20,338 bases of DNA from an uncultured Collinsella sp. (GCA_900759045.1 CAAETU010000038.1:1-20338), one strand, 5' to 3'; numbered from the stretch's first letter, positions 6,015 to 14,434 are shown. Notes: generated from the sequence alone by a model not told the origin. Numbers and translations: made by a program.

Positions 6015-7724
6015 TTACTCCTGCTCGGACTCCTCAGCCTGCTTACGGCTACGAATGAGATGCGCCACGCCAATGCACAGCACCGCGCCACCAGCGATCC
6101 AAGTGAAGGTCACACCGTTGAGACCGGTCAGCGGGAGGCCAACCCGCTTGGTATCGCCGACGGTGATGTTGAGGGTACCATCGTTATTTGTGGCAGTGTC
6201 AGTCTCGGCCTCGAGTTTGTTGTCGCCCTTCTCACCATTCGGCGTGCCGATGATAACCTGATTACTTGGGCCGTCTAGCTCATACTTATCCGCGTTCGAG
6301 CTTTCACCCGTTGTCCCGCTTTCATTAATCGTGAAATTGAATGCGACCTTATCGTAGTTTTCGGGAGCGTCAGTCTCCTCTACCTTATAGGTTCCCGCAC
6401 CGAGGCCCGTGACGGTAATGGCGCCATCGACGCCAGTCGTGAACTTATGCTCATCTACTCCAAGAGCTCCATCGGACTGAACGTATTTCCCCACCAGGCT
6501 TGGATCCGCCGCCGCGCTCACCTTGATGGTAAATTTCGCACCCGGGAGCGCCTTCTCAGTGCCAAGGTCAACCTTATTCAGTTTAAGGCCATAGGTGTAG
6601 GTCTTGACCTCATCGGGCACCGTCGTGCCGGTGTCGGTGGTCATAGGGTTGTTTGAATACTTAAGTTTGACAGTGTTGGTGTTACCCACATTGTCTCCAA
6701 CGGTAGCCTCGCTGTTAATCTTTGCCTTATAGGAGACGACGATGCAGGAGCCCGCAGCAACGCGTTTCACACTCTTAAGATTTTTGCAGGTCCAAGTCGT
6801 TGTCTTATTTCCAGTTGCTGGGTCTACAGATTCCGCACTTTGAATAAAGTCACTCGTCACATCAGTGCCACTCGTGTGGTTAATATCAGCCTGAGCGAGG
6901 CCTTTATTCGCATACAGAGTTGCCGTGAAACCAGGCTGCAGCGTCAGGCCCTTGGAGAGTTGGTCGGAGAACTGATAGAAGTACGTGCCGTACGTATCGT
7001 AGTTATCGGCGACAGTGCCATAGAGGTTGTACGTAACCTCCTGCCCAACATGAGAGTCGCTGACATCAAACTCTTTATTGCCCTTGGCATTCACTATTTT
7101 CTTATCGACAGTGGGCACGTCTTTCTTGGGGGTGACGGTCGTATTGCTCTGGCCGTCAATCACGGCATACACAGGTGACGAAAAAGTATCGATCGACTTA
7201 TCGGTAACCGTCTTATCAACCGTGTCAGTGAGGAACAACCAGTAGCCGGCATCAAGGCCGGAAAGGGACGGAGACGGGTCGCCCGCGTTCGTCGTCTTCC
7301 AGCCGGACACGCCATCCAGGTTGTCGGCGATCAAGCTCAGGACGTTGTCGCTCGCGACCTTCGAGTCGGTCCCGGTAACCCCGGCGTTGGCATTCAGCCA
7401 ATCGGCGGCATCCTGTGCGTTGTTGCTGGAATAGGTTTTTTCCTTTGCCTTGATGGCATTAACGACAGCCGTCTGGATTTCAGTGCCAGTGCCAGCCCAC
7501 TCGATGCCACTCACCTTCGTGGTCCCGTTGTCCTTGGTCACTTTCGCCTTGAAGATTTGGATGCCCTTATAGGTCGACGACGCGCCGTACTCGGAATCCT
7601 CGAACGTCACAGCTGAACCCTCAGCAAACGCCATACTCACCGGCGCCATGACTCCACCAAAGCTCAGCGCTGCTGTGAGGCCGGCGGTTACTGCCAGGCG
7701 TGCGATGTTCTTGCTCATGCTCAT
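6015..7724 (-). CDS. SpaA/Cna-B-type pilin with LPLTG signal, likely shaft subunit
   Basis: A secreted pilin that sortase C would polymerise into the fibre. The 569 residues have a signal peptide (1-35, ending near AFAEG), a pilin-motif-like VTPKKD (lysines 200/201) where the next subunit would be joined, an E-box YKVEETDAPENY (446-457, E450) for an intramolecular isopeptide bond in a Cna-B domain, and LPLTG (530-534) with a hydrophobic stretch and charged tail. The start is the ATG at 7724, with GGAGG eight bases upstream. The longer frame to 7790 has no binding site. It is third in the adhesin-pilin-pilin set and directly precedes a strong terminator. Base composition is lower in GC than the pilin gene before it. 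Confidence 0.92.
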   Translation of the reverse strand: MSMSKNIARLAVTAGLTAALSFGGVMAPVSMAFAEGSAVTFEDSEYGASSTYKGIQIFKAKVTKDNGTTKVSGIEWAGTGTEIQTAVVNAIKAKEKTYSSNNAQDAADWLNANAGVTGTDSKVASDNVLSLIADNLDGVSGWKTTNAGDPSPSLSGLDAGYWLFLTDTVDKTVTDKSIDTFSSPVYAVIDGQSNTTVTPKKDVPTVDKKIVNAKGNKEFDVSDSHVGQEVTYNLYGTVADNYDTYGTYFYQFSDQLSKGLTLQPGFTATLYANKGLAQADINHTSGTDVTSDFIQSAESVDPATGNKTTTWTCKNLKSVKRVAAGSCIVVSYKAKINSEATVGDNVGNTNTVKLKYSNNPMTTDTGTTVPDEVKTYTYGLKLNKVDLGTEKALPGAKFTIKVSAAADPSLVGKYVQSDGALGVDEHKFTTGVDGAITVTGLGAGTYKVEETDAPENYDKVAFNFTINESGTTGESSNADKYELDGPSNQVIIGTPNGEKGDNKLEAETDTATNNDGTLNITVGDTKRVGLPLTGLNGVTFTWIAGGAVLCIGVAHLIRSRKQAEESEQE

Positions 7725-7832
7725 CTTCTTTTCCTCCGTTTTCCGGTTGGTTCTCATTCGATCGATCATCATCTGTCTGTGTCTTAGCATCTGCTTCGTT
7801 ACGTCTCGCCCCGCTCTCTGTGGGGCTGCCAG

Positions 7833-9497
7833 CTACTCTTTATGGCTGCCACCTCCCCGCTTGACCAGGAGCGCGACCACAATGAGCGCGGCTCCGGCGA
7901 CCGCTGCGGCGGCCGCGGCGTACATTGCCATATCGCCAGTCGAGGGCATAAAGCCTCCGGTGGTAATGCTAGGGGGTGTGCCAGTGGGCGTGTTGATGAG
8001 CGACGCCTCCAGGCTGCCCGTCGACCCGTCCGCGCTGTCGGCGCGCAGGGGCGACTCGGCCGTGATGGTGAGCTTGGGTTTGGCGGCGGCCACCTGGTCG
8101 ACATCCAGGCCCTCGGCCTTGACCGTCACGGAGCGTGTGCCCTCAAAGGCGGTGTAGCCCTTGGGCGCCTTGAGCTCGCGGACCTCCAGCTTGCCCGAGT
8201 CCACGCCCGAGACGGTCACGCGACCGTCCTCGCCCGTGGTGACGGTGGCCTTGCCCTCTGCATCCCACGTGCCGTCAGCCGCTAGCGTGCGGCCGCGGTC
8301 GTCGGCGATGCTCAGAACCGCCCCGGGCAGCGGCTTGTCGCCATCGCTGCCGCGCTTGGTGAGCGCGAGATCCCAGGTGTAGGCGCACGCATCGTCGCTC
8401 GGCGTGCGGGTGAAGCCGGCGTCGCCGGACTGGTCGGCAAAGGGAGAGCGCGGGTAGCGCAGGTAGACCTCGTTGGGGTTTCCCTTGGCAATGCCGTGGT
8501 TGCATGCGCTGTTGAGCGGCGCATTGTACACGGCGACCACGCGGGCGCCCGCGGTAAAGGCGTCGGCCCCGCCGAGCGCGGCGATGAGGTCGCCGATGTG
8601 CACGGTAAAGGTCTTACCGTCGACCGAGACCCTGCACTGGGCCGTGATGTCGGTCCAGTCCTTCGCAGGGTCGGTGCCGGCGCGGCCGTCCCTGCCAGCC
8701 GAAACGGCGTCGAAGCCACCGTCCGCGCCCACCGCCACGTACACGCGCATGCTCGCGGTGACCTTGGAGGGGTCGAGCCCCGCGCTCATGGTGTCGACGA
8801 ACTGCACCGTATAGGTGTCGTAGGCCGCGAGGCCCGCGGGGACCGTGGCAGAGAGGCGCCAGTACAGGTCGTCGGCGACCGTGGCGTCGGCGGCCTTCTG
8901 CCAGGCGGCGGTGCTGTCCTCCAGCACATGCTTGGCAACCTTGGGGGTCGCCGCCTTGGGCTTGACGGTGACGGCGCCGCCGCCGACCAGGGCCATGACC
9001 GGCGCGGTGCCGGCCTCGTCCTGGGAGATGGCGTCGTCGTCGGCGACGATGAGCCAGTAGCCGCAGTGCAGGTCGGCCGCCGTGCCCGCGTTAAGGGCCA
9101 CGGACACGGCGTCAGAGCTCTGGAGGGAACGAGCGAGCTGTGCGCTCAGCGCGCTCGTAAGGTGGGAATCGGCGTTGAGCCACTCGGAAGCTTCCTGCGC
9201 GGTGGTCTGGGATTTGGGCATGCCAGCGCTGTGCAGCACGGGCAGCGCGGCGTCGCGCACGGCGTCGCTTGCCCAGGCGAGATCGGTGGCGGTCTTGGCG
9301 TCGCTGTCGCCGTCGACGACGTTGGCGCTAAAGATCTGGTAGGCGTCGTAGCTGCGCGCCACGGTGCCGCTCACCGTGATGGAACCGGTCGAGGTCGGCG
9401 CGGCCTGCGCGGAAGCGGGGAACACAACCGCGCAGGTGCCGATCAGGAGGGTAAGCAGCGCAAACAAGATCGGGAAGGAGCAAACTTTCTTATTCAC
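7833..9497 (-). CDS. Second Cna-B-type pilin with MPSTG signal
   Basis: A secreted pilin of 554 residues. It has a signal peptide (about 1-33, ending SAQAA), a pilin-motif-like VTVKPK (K181), an E-box LEVRELKAPKGY (437-448, E441), and the sorting signal MPSTG (517-521), a variant with Met for Leu, followed by an Ala-rich membrane helix and RGGGSHKE. The start is GTG at 9497, with AGGGAGGT just upstream, overlapping the previous stop by eight bases; this suggests coupled translation with the adhesin's C-terminal part. Both pilins have the lysine motif and the E-box, so either could be the backbone. This gene is visibly richer in GC than both neighbours. Confidence 0.9.
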   Translation of the reverse strand: MNKKVCSFPILFALLTLLIGTCAVVFPASAQAAPTSTGSITVSGTVARSYDAYQIFSANVVDGDSDAKTATDLAWASDAVRDAALPVLHSAGMPKSQTTAQEASEWLNADSHLTSALSAQLARSLQSSDAVSVALNAGTAADLHCGYWLIVADDDAISQDEAGTAPVMALVGGGAVTVKPKAATPKVAKHVLEDSTAAWQKAADATVADDLYWRLSATVPAGLAAYDTYTVQFVDTMSAGLDPSKVTASMRVYVAVGADGGFDAVSAGRDGRAGTDPAKDWTDITAQCRVSVDGKTFTVHIGDLIAALGGADAFTAGARVVAVYNAPLNSACNHGIAKGNPNEVYLRYPRSPFADQSGDAGFTRTPSDDACAYTWDLALTKRGSDGDKPLPGAVLSIADDRGRTLAADGTWDAEGKATVTTGEDGRVTVSGVDSGKLEVRELKAPKGYTAFEGTRSVTVKAEGLDVDQVAAAKPKLTITAESPLRADSADGSTGSLEASLINTPTGTPPSITTGGFMPSTGDMAMYAAAAAAVAGAALIVVALLVKRGGGSHKE

Positions 9498-10578
9498 GAC
9501 GCTTACCTCCCTTCGCATTCGCCTTGCGACGAATGTGCATCCAGGCCGCAGCAGCGCAAAGCACCGCCGCGCCGGCAAGGTACGTCAGAGTGACGCCCGA
9601 CATACCAGAAAGGGGCAAAGAGGTGGAATAGGTGTTGGTGAAGGTGGGAAGGCTTTGGCCAGCGTTGGCGTCCTCGCCGTACTGTTTCTTTTCCCGCTTA
9701 TCCTCAGGAATTTCTTTGCCTTCGGCATCGACGATCTGGGTGTAGGTCACATTGGTTGTGATTCCAGCATCGTCATCCTTTGCGACAACCGTAAGCTCAT
9801 AGACCGACTGATCAAACTCGTAATGCGGATAGGTCGATCTTTCGTTCTTCTCGCGCACGTAGTACTTGAAGGTCTTGGAAGGGCCGCCCGTGGAGTCGCC
9901 CGAGTCGGGATTATTCCTGATATCAGAGAGCGAGTACGTGAGCTCAACCTTTTTATTTTTATCAGTGACGTCCTTGAACGAAAGCGTCTGCCCCTTATCA
10001 TTACCAGAAGTCACGGCACTACCGATGATGTCTTCAAATTTGCTGTCTTTCGCAAGCTGAAGTGTAAACTCCTTCATCTCGCCACCCTCAACGACCTTAG
10101 TCGCCCTAGGAGTCCAGGAAAAACTGGAGGTATACGTGTTGGTGAAGGTTGCCTTGTTGGCGGAGGTTGCGCTGCTGGAGTCGACGATCGAATAATAGCC
10201 TTGGCCGTCATCTTTCAGAGCGCCCAGCGATTTAGTTAAATCTCCGGAGTGTTTAATCACCCTCGTGTTTGTAAGCGTGTAGTTATGAACACTGATTTCT
10301 TTAGTCTTGCTCTCGTCATTCAGCGTCGGAACAGACATAAGTACAGTCACGTTATCCTGGAGCGTCCCCACAATCTCATACACAGCAGGGTCGTACTTGA
10401 TGTAGGGATTATTACCAGCATCTTCAACCAGATAATATGTAATCTCGCCAGCCGAACTGCTCGGAGCAGACTGTTCACCAAGGTTAAACGTGATGTTGCC
10501 GTTTGCATCATTACCTGCATTTCCTACCTCAGTGCAAACGCCGCGATCGAATGTCCCATTAGCGAAAGGATCTATCAA
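9490..10578 (-). CDS. C-terminal part of the pilus tip adhesin (frameshifted), LPLSG anchor
   Basis: This frame continues the adhesin in the next reading frame. Its apparent TTG start at 10578 has no binding site, and the frame is open only back to about 10629, where a TGA precedes it. The 15 codons before the TTG (PLTENEFTFKVYRKD) read as the natural continuation of KATKELIDSQTGE in the upstream ORF. The product carries FctA/Cna-B-like beta domains with repeated TFTNTY ends (144-149, 312-317), then LPLSG (321-325), a membrane helix and RRKANAKGGKRRE. It would be the cell-wall or fibre-anchored stalk. Without frame correction or recoding it is unlikely to be made as a separate secreted protein, because it lacks a signal peptide. 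Confidence 0.8.
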   Translation of the reverse strand: MIDPFANGTFDRGVCTEVGNAGNDANGNITFNLGEQSAPSSSAGEITYYLVEDAGNNPYIKYDPAVYEIVGTLQDNVTVLMSVPTLNDESKTKEISVHNYTLTNTRVIKHSGDLTKSLGALKDDGQGYYSIVDSSSATSANKATFTNTYTSSFSWTPRATKVVEGGEMKEFTLQLAKDSKFEDIIGSAVTSGNDKGQTLSFKDVTDKNKKVELTYSLSDIRNNPDSGDSTGGPSKTFKYYVREKNERSTYPHYEFDQSVYELTVVAKDDDAGITTNVTYTQIVDAEGKEIPEDKREKKQYGEDANAGQSLPTFTNTYSTSLPLSGMSGVTLTYLAGAAVLCAAAAWMHIRRKANAKGGKRRE

Positions 10579-13022
10579 ATCCTTGCGGTAGACCTTAAAG
10601 GTGAACTCATTCTCAGTGAGTGGTTTTTCTCACCAGTCTGCGAATCGATTAGCTCCTTGGTCGCCTTAAGGCTTGGGTAGACATACGCGTCCGCTGGCTG
10701 ACCCAAGTACAGGTCACCATTCGACATGATGCCGCCACCATGGTCCCAGGAATAGTTGTCCGTGATGAAAGTTGTAACTTTAGTACCCTGTACTTTACCC
10801 TGCACTGCGTCAGTCACCGCTTGATCCGTGGCCTTAACATCAGAAGTCAGGCCGATGTTATTTTTTACCCCAACAGCACCGTTGGCGGGGATGGTGATGC
10901 GATTCGTTAGCTCAATGCTTCCCGAATACTTGGCGTCTATATTACCAAGCATCTTGCCGCTTACCACTGCGACCGGCGTTGTGTGACCTTCCGCCGCGAG
11001 GAAGAAATCGGCATGACCATTCTTACGAAAAACATGTTCATTGTTAGAGTCGACCGAGTTATAGGCGACCCAGTCTTGATCCTTACCCTCGCCGCCGCCA
11101 GAAAGATGGAGGCTACCATTATTACTGTTATTATTATTCTGCGGGTCATATTTGGTGAAAGAACTAGCGTCTTTAGCGTCAGTGTTGCCAAAAATCGTTG
11201 TGCCTTCAGTGTTCGTTACCAACGTCTTGCCCGTGGGGCAGACTGCTACGCCGCCGCCATAGCCACCAGCGGTATTGCTGCTAATGTACGAGTTGTATAC
11301 AAATAACCTACCAGCGGTCTTTTCCATATTCGCATTCGAGTTTCCCTGAACAAAGATGCCGCCGCCACCCCAGTCAAAGCGAGACATGCAGTGATTGTTA
11401 GTGATATAGACTTTATTGTCTTCAGTGCCGTTAATCATCGCGTCAACCATCTGGCCCACTCGGACGCCGGCACCTTCAGATCGGTAGCTCACGTTAGAGG
11501 CAATAATTCCTCCCGTGATATTCAGCCACGCCATTCCTGAGCGAGACGTTTGGCCATTCCGTTCGACATCGGTAACGTAAACGCCGCCGCCGGCTTCCTC
11601 GGAGTAGTTGCCGGTAATCTGACCATCGGAAATAGTGACTTTCGCTCCATAGTTGGCAGCAAGCCCAGCGCCGCCATGGTCACCGTTGCCATCCTTGCCG
11701 CAGAATTTAGCCATTCTATTATTCGTGATATAGCCACCAGAAACGGACACGATGCCGCCCTTGGCCATAATGCCGCCACCGAGTCCCTCGTTGAGTGTGC
11801 TATTACCGGAGATTACGCCATTAGTTATGGTGACCTTGGAATAACGGGCATACACACCACCGCCATTATAAGCGCTGTTGCCAGCAATTACGCCGCCAGT
11901 CAGCTTAAGGGTCGAGGCGCCGCCTTGCTCGTTGGATACCATAATGCCCGCGCCGTCACCCGAGCCAGAAGCACCGCAAACGTAGCCACCGCTCATGTTG
12001 ACAGTAGAGCCGTTCTCGGCATAGATGAGATGCCCGACGTTGCAATCCTTTGCCTGCGTGAGCGTACCGCCCTGAAGGTTAAACTTGCCGCCCGTGTAGA
12101 CGTTAATGAGCTTCAATGTGGAACCCTTGGGCGCAGTTGAGACAATTGCACCCTGGATGTTGACCTCATATGTTTCACGCGTTTCCGTCGTGCCCGTACC
12201 CGTATCGTTAACGGACGACGTGGTTACGTAATAGGTGAGCTTGTTCGGGATGTCGTTGTCATAGCCGACCTTGCCATTTTTGCCATAATAATCGGGAGTG
12301 AACTTCTGGCCTTGATCATCCAGCACCACGCTTGATAAGGGCCTATCACCAGCCTGATTAGGATTATCCGTCTGATTAGGATTATCCGTCTGATTAGGAT
12401 TATCCGTAATTGTAAACTCAGCACCATTGCTCACACTGAAAAGCGGCTTATTACCATCGCCCGAGTGCTTTATCTTGCAGCCATTAAGATCAAGGGTGAT
12501 ATTGCTACCGCGCTCGTCGAGAAAAATCTCGTCGTTGTAGACAATGTTCTCCGTCAACTTGAAGCTGGCCTTTTTACCCGCTCCAACACCCTGAAGCTTA
12601 TCGTAAAGTTCGGTTGCACTAGTTATAATATCCTCGGCGGCCGTTTTAGCCTGCTCGTTTTCCGCAGCCGTAACAACGGTTTCACCATCCGAAGTCGTTG
12701 TACCCTCGTTCTGCTGCTCTTCCTCGGGCTGCTCCTCAGGCTGGCTATCGTCGCCAGCTTCGTCGCCCTCGGTCTCGACACTATTCTGGTTTTCGGCGTC
12801 CCCGCTGTTGGTGTTTTCTACATCAGTAGACTCAGTTGAGGAATCCTCCGTCACAGTCTTCTCAGTAGAAACCGTCTGGGCATCGTTGGCAATGGCCTGC
12901 GAGATCGGAGGCATGACGAGCGACAGTACCAGGCTCAACACGGAGGCTCCGCACAAAACGCCTGCCAGTACACGGCGCGTCGCTTTATTACTCTGCTTAA
13001 ATTTGTCCGAATTCGCTTTCAT
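10575..13022 (-). CDS. N-terminal part of a large pilus tip adhesin with beta-helix domain (frameshifted)
   Basis: A secreted surface protein, first in the pilus gene set, as tip adhesins often are. The 815-residue frame has a long signal peptide (about 1-46), an acidic Glu/Thr/Ser-rich linker (about 48-115), a short tandem repeat of NPNQTD (208-223), and a long Gly-rich region of about 300-700 with repeated GGGVYA, ISGN and GGYITNN segments typical of a right-handed beta-helix (pectate lyase or Pmp-like). The frame breaks after E798 at five A residues and adds a 17-residue unrelated tail. Restoring one base would give a protein of about 1177 residues ending in LPLSG. The start ATG has GGGGAGGAG upstream. 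Ligand unknown. Confidence 0.85.
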   Translation of the reverse strand: MKANSDKFKQSNKATRRVLAGVLCGASVLSLVLSLVMPPISQAIANDAQTVSTEKTVTEDSSTESTDVENTNSGDAENQNSVETEGDEAGDDSQPEEQPEEEQQNEGTTTSDGETVVTAAENEQAKTAAEDIITSATELYDKLQGVGAGKKASFKLTENIVYNDEIFLDERGSNITLDLNGCKIKHSGDGNKPLFSVSNGAEFTITDNPNQTDNPNQTDNPNQAGDRPLSSVVLDDQGQKFTPDYYGKNGKVGYDNDIPNKLTYYVTTSSVNDTGTGTTETRETYEVNIQGAIVSTAPKGSTLKLINVYTGGKFNLQGGTLTQAKDCNVGHLIYAENGSTVNMSGGYVCGASGSGDGAGIMVSNEQGGASTLKLTGGVIAGNSAYNGGGVYARYSKVTITNGVISGNSTLNEGLGGGIMAKGGIVSVSGGYITNNRMAKFCGKDGNGDHGGAGLAANYGAKVTISDGQITGNYSEEAGGGVYVTDVERNGQTSRSGMAWLNITGGIIASNVSYRSEGAGVRVGQMVDAMINGTEDNKVYITNNHCMSRFDWGGGGIFVQGNSNANMEKTAGRLFVYNSYISSNTAGGYGGGVAVCPTGKTLVTNTEGTTIFGNTDAKDASSFTKYDPQNNNNSNNGSLHLSGGGEGKDQDWVAYNSVDSNNEHVFRKNGHADFFLAAEGHTTPVAVVSGKMLGNIDAKYSGSIELTNRITIPANGAVGVKNNIGLTSDVKATDQAVTDAVQGKVQGTKVTTFITDNYSWDHGGGIMSNGDLYLGQPADAYVYPSLKATKELIDSQTGEKNHSLRMSSPLRSTARI
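12353..12406. repeat. 18-base tandem repeat encoding NPNQTD
   Basis: The unit GGATTATCCGTCTGATTA occurs in two full and two partial adjacent copies, inside the adhesin gene. Each unit is six codons, so changes in copy number would keep the reading frame and alter the length of a short Asn/Pro-rich linker before the beta-helix. Confidence 0.85.
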
Positions 13023-13111
13023 CGATGTCTCCTCCCCAAGAGACCGCGATCTTGCTCTTTCCCCATCAAACGTATCTGCGCAACCTGTAATTGCGCTCGT
13101 TTAGTACTGCT

Positions 13112-13141
13112 ATTTTAACGATTGTCTAAACATCTGAGCAA
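13112..13141 (-). promoter_or_regulatory. Likely promoter of the pilus operon
   Basis: On the minus strand TTGCTC (13141-13136) and TAAAAT (13117-13112) are 18 bases apart, about 90 bases before the adhesin ATG. The spacer contains TGTTTAGACAA (13132-13122), shared with the sortase promoter. A regulator bound there would cover the promoter. Confidence 0.45.
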
Positions 13142-13195
13142 CAAAAACCCGCAGGTTTGTAGAGAGTTCTCAATTCTCTTGACATTTGCTCAGAT
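13132..13195. promoter_or_regulatory. Inverted repeat ATCTGAGCAA ... TTGCTCAGAT
   Basis: Ten bases at 13132-13141 are the exact reverse complement of 13186-13195, 44 bases apart. The left arm overlaps the proposed -35 box of the pilus operon. Paired operator sites with looping are one possibility. Confidence 0.35.
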
Positions 13196-13289
13196 TTACC
13201 TTCGTTTATTCGCTATTTATTTTTTGTTTCTGCTGGTAATTTAGTTGCCAATCATTTTTTTAATAGCATTAGATTTATTTGCACAACAT

Positions 13290-13305
13290 TTTGCTCAAGA
13301 GCAAA
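13290..13305. promoter_or_regulatory. Operator-like inverted repeat TTTGCTC-AA-GAGCAAA
   Basis: Two seven-base arms, exact reverse complements, with a two-base spacer. The half-site TTTGCTC also occurs at 13185-13191 and, upstream of the left-edge gene, at 77-83. Function inferred from symmetry and recurrence. Confidence 0.35.
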
Positions 13306-13336
13306 CATCCCGTGACAGTAGAAAACGACCATGAGC

Positions 13337-13368
13337 GGTAGGTCATTTACCGAGAGGAGTATCCTACC
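13337..13368. repeat. Inverted repeat GGTAGG/CCTACC with an alternative pairing
   Basis: GGTAGG (13337-13342) can pair with CCTACC (13363-13368); CGGTA (13336-13340) can instead pair with TACCG (13348-13352). The two pairings exclude each other. It could be part of a structured leader, but no transcript is evident. Confidence 0.3.
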
Positions 13369-13480
13369 AAACTGATGAGAATATCTTTAACCCATCGGTG
13401 GTTAGAAGCGTGATGTTCAGACAACCATATTTTAATTTGCGCGCAGATTATAAGCATCAATTCGCCCAAATCGCCTGAGG

Positions 13481-13513
13481 CCACCACAAAGGCGCCCATC
13501 CCCTTTGTGGTGG
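13481..13513 (-). terminator. Family B hairpin, copy B2, after the HAD phosphatase gene
   Basis: CCACCACAAAGG (13481-13492) pairs perfectly with CCTTTGTGGTGG (13502-13513). It starts 13 bases after the stop codon of the phosphatase gene, a typical place for a terminator, but no T run follows. Confidence 0.55.
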
Positions 13514-13526
13514 TTCTCCCCCGGCG

Positions 13527-14348
13527 CTACAGCAGATGTTCCTCGATAAAGATCGCGATGCCGTCTTTGTCGTTGCTCGCGGTTACAAAATCGGCGGCGG
13601 CACGGGTGGCGTCGCTGCCGTTTGCCATTGCCACGCCCACGCCGGCGTCGGCCACCATGCAGGTGTCGTTATCGGCATCGCCAAACACGCAGATGTTCTG
13701 GAGCTCCATGTCGTTGAGCTCCGCCACGCGCACAAGGCCGCGCGTCTTGGACACGCGCGGATCCATGAATTCGTAGAGTCGCTGCGTGGTCTGCAGAGCA
13801 GCCGCTTTAACGGTGTCGTCGGCGAACGTCGATGCTCGCTCGATGATCTGTGGCATCGCCTCGGGCGCCATGGTAAACATCACCTTGGTCTGCGGCTCGC
13901 GCAAAAACTCGGCAAAGTCGACCACCTTGTAGGGCACGCCGTCGACACGCGACAGGTGCTCGACGCATGCATTGCTCTCGGGCACATAGAGCACGCCGTC
14001 CCGAGGGCAAACGGGCGTTGCCGGCAGGCCTGCCATGTGCTTGCAGATGCGCGCGATGGTCTCGCCCGGCAGCGGATAGCTCAGCTCGTTAATGCCGTGC
14101 GCGCGGTCGATGACCTCGGCGCCACCGCAGCCCACGAGCACGTCCACCAGGCCTTCGATGCCCCAGAGTTCGTACATGGCCTCGGTCGCTTGGGCGTCGC
14201 GCCCGGTGCACAGGCCAAAGAGTACGCCGCGCTCGCGCAGGGCGCGGATCGCCGCCACGGTGCGCGGGGACACCGTGTGCTGGCTCGTGAGCAGCGTGCC
14301 GTCGATATCGCAGAACACGGCTTTGATGTGACTGAAGGTGGCGTCCAT
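13527..14348 (-). CDS. Cof-type HAD-superfamily phosphatase
   Basis: A probable cytoplasmic phosphatase for sugar phosphates or other small phosphometabolites; the substrate cannot be read from sequence. The 273 residues show HAD motif I (CDIDGTLL, D14 and D16), motif II (CTGRD), the motif III lysine in SKTRGL, and motif IV (GDADNDTCM). The large cap between motifs II and III is that of the Cof/type IIB group. I chose the ATG at 14348 (MDATFSHIKAVFCDIDG) because it begins just before motif I and has AAAGG upstream. The longer frame to 14516 runs through a family A palindrome. It appears to be transcribed alone, between family B hairpins. Confidence 0.88.
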   Translation of the reverse strand: MDATFSHIKAVFCDIDGTLLTSQHTVSPRTVAAIRALRERGVLFGLCTGRDAQATEAMYELWGIEGLVDVLVGCGGAEVIDRAHGINELSYPLPGETIARICKHMAGLPATPVCPRDGVLYVPESNACVEHLSRVDGVPYKVVDFAEFLREPQTKVMFTMAPEAMPQIIERASTFADDTVKAAALQTTQRLYEFMDPRVSKTRGLVRVAELNDMELQNICVFGDADNDTCMVADAGVGVAMANGSDATRAAADFVTASNDKDGIAIFIEEHLL

Positions 14349-14403
14349 GGGGGCCTTTCTGGGCAGAGCGGCGGTGTGGGGTGTATTCGCAAACGGCGTA
14401 CAT

Positions 14404-14434
14404 GGTATACCAAGGCGCGGGCGCGGCCCGTCAA
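14404..14434 (-). promoter_or_regulatory. Possible promoter of the HAD phosphatase gene
   Basis: On the minus strand TTGACG (14434-14429) and TATACC (14409-14404) are 19 bases apart, about 55 bases before the ATG. The spacing is one or two bases longer than ideal. Confidence 0.4.

Larger units (their letters stand above)
13023..13526. other. AT-rich regulatory stretch upstream of the pilus operon
   Basis: About 500 bases with no convincing gene and markedly lower GC than the rest of the window. It holds the likely adhesin promoter (13112-13141), several inverted repeats (13132-13195, 13290-13305, 13337-13368) and a family B hairpin at its right end. The only frame with a nearby binding site codes for 12 residues. 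Confidence 0.6.

Noticed and set aside
10575..10629. Canonical -1 programmed frameshift at the adhesin break
   Set aside because: The sequence is G AAA AAC and not A AAA AAC, so re-pairing in the P site would be imperfect, and I see no clear downstream pseudoknot. I keep slippage or mutation as the better explanation without excluding recoding.
13357..13420. Small ORF after a GAGAGGAG site in the AT-rich region
   Set aside because: The spacing to the ATG is about 15 bases and the frame ends after 12 codons.
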